A stretch of DNA of 64,000 nt from Paraburkholderia edwinii (GTDB lineage: Bacteria > Pseudomonadota > Gammaproteobacteria > Burkholderiales > Burkholderiaceae), in contig NZ_CP080096.1 of the NCBI RefSeq assembly GCF_019428685.1, positions 248,001 to 312,000 on the forward strand, given 5' to 3'. Position 1 is the stretch's first letter; every line of letters begins with the position of its first letter. Shown here piece after piece: positions 63,676-64,000 of the stretch. The notes under the pieces were generated by a model. It saw only the letters and a program-made list of their open reading frames with translations. It searched no databases and was not told the origin of the DNA. Made by a program: the position numbers and the translations under genes.

Positions 63676-64000
63676 GTGCAAATAACGAAGCTTGCGAGAA
63701 TCGCGCTGGCCTGTGCGGTCGTTGCGACCGGCATTGCGCCGGCTCTATCGGCTGAGCCGCAAGGCGATGACGGGCCGCCGCTCGAAACCGTCAAGACCTT
63801 CGATACGTTCAAGCTAGTCGGCATCGGTGTCTCTCACGAGGGCCGCATTTTCGCGAGCGCGCCCGCCGCGCAGTCCGGCGACAAGCTGGTCGAGGTCAAT
63901 GCACAAACTGGCGCAGTCACGCCGTATCCCGACGAGGCCTGGAACACGCCCGGCACGGACACGGAGCACGAATGGGCGGTCCCGCAAGCGATGTGGGTCG
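63676..64000 (+). CDS. Major royal jelly protein/yellow-family protein (5' part)
   Basis: The first 108 codons of a gene that runs past the window, starting with GTG 63676 after a CGGAGA site. A signal peptide ends near residue 26 (GIAPALSA). The mature part (FKLVGIGVSHEGRIFASAP, LVEVNAQTGAVTPYPDEAWN) fits the beta-propeller repeats of the MRJP/yellow family, annotated in bacteria as L-dopachrome tautomerase-related. It is probably periplasmic, and its activity is unknown. Confidence 0.75.
   Translation, partial: MQITKLARIALACAVVATGIAPALSAEPQGDDGPPLETVKTFDTFKLVGIGVSHEGRIFASAPAAQSGDKLVEVNAQTGAVTPYPDEAWNTPGTDTEHEWAVPQAMWV

Overview
The window looks like chromosomal or megaplasmid DNA from a GC-rich betaproteobacterium of the Burkholderiaceae, most likely Paraburkholderia or a close relative. 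This is inferred from codon use, the DUF2970 and DUF4148 small proteins, the CzcA/CusR/CusS-type cluster, and the very high density of AraC/GlxA/LysR regulators. No rRNA, tRNA, CRISPR array, insertion sequence or phage gene was recognised. About 57 protein genes are supported. Two run off the window: the 3' part of an RND metal pump on the left and the 5' end of a royal-jelly/yellow-family protein on the right.

Layout. 1-3 kb: RND heavy-metal efflux pump C-terminus with an overlapping response regulator and sensor kinase. 3-5 kb: small membrane and secreted proteins, then a homocysteine S-methyltransferase-family enzyme. 5-13 kb: two closely related GlxA-type (DJ-1/PfpI + AraC) regulators, two related SAM methyltransferases, an NTF2-like protein, an MFS exporter, a secreted cupin and a quinone oxidoreductase, which look like two copies of one module. 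13-21 kb: an AraC regulator, then a LacI-controlled oligosaccharide locus (binding protein, two permeases, GH3 glycosidase) with no ATPase gene of its own. 21-30 kb: RidA, an EmrAB/OprM-type tripartite drug pump, an ABM-domain protein, a LysR regulator, Mug glycosylase and a third GlxA-type regulator. 30-33 kb: an orphan acetolactate-synthase-like enzyme and an ArsR-type regulator. 33-46 kb: the most coherent catabolic region. It has a polyamine-type ABC transporter in one operon with a Rieske oxygenase, then LysR, a flavin monooxygenase, RidA, DUF1028, an ArgE-like M20 amidohydrolase, an SGNH lipoprotein and a D-threonine-aldolase-like enzyme. 46-59 kb: PhoD phosphatase, five more AraC regulators, a FUSC exporter, a DUF1479 oxygenase, an MHS transporter and a ThuA-like hypothetical. 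59-64 kb: FliD, flagellin and a 42-residue repeat protein resembling the SKWP repeat of plant-pathogen type III effectors.

Two observations stand out. First, the gene beside flagellin encodes a compact seven-unit, 42-residue repeat protein with the SKWP signature, of unassigned function. Second, short tandem arrays of 8, 12, 12 and 14 bp each overlap the stop codon of a gene at a junction, and helically phased 10-11 bp repeats lie beside several regulator genes. The Rieske/ABC/FMO/RidA/DUF1028/M20 block may encode an undescribed pathway for an amine or N-acyl compound. Functions rest on reading motifs by eye, and no database search was possible.
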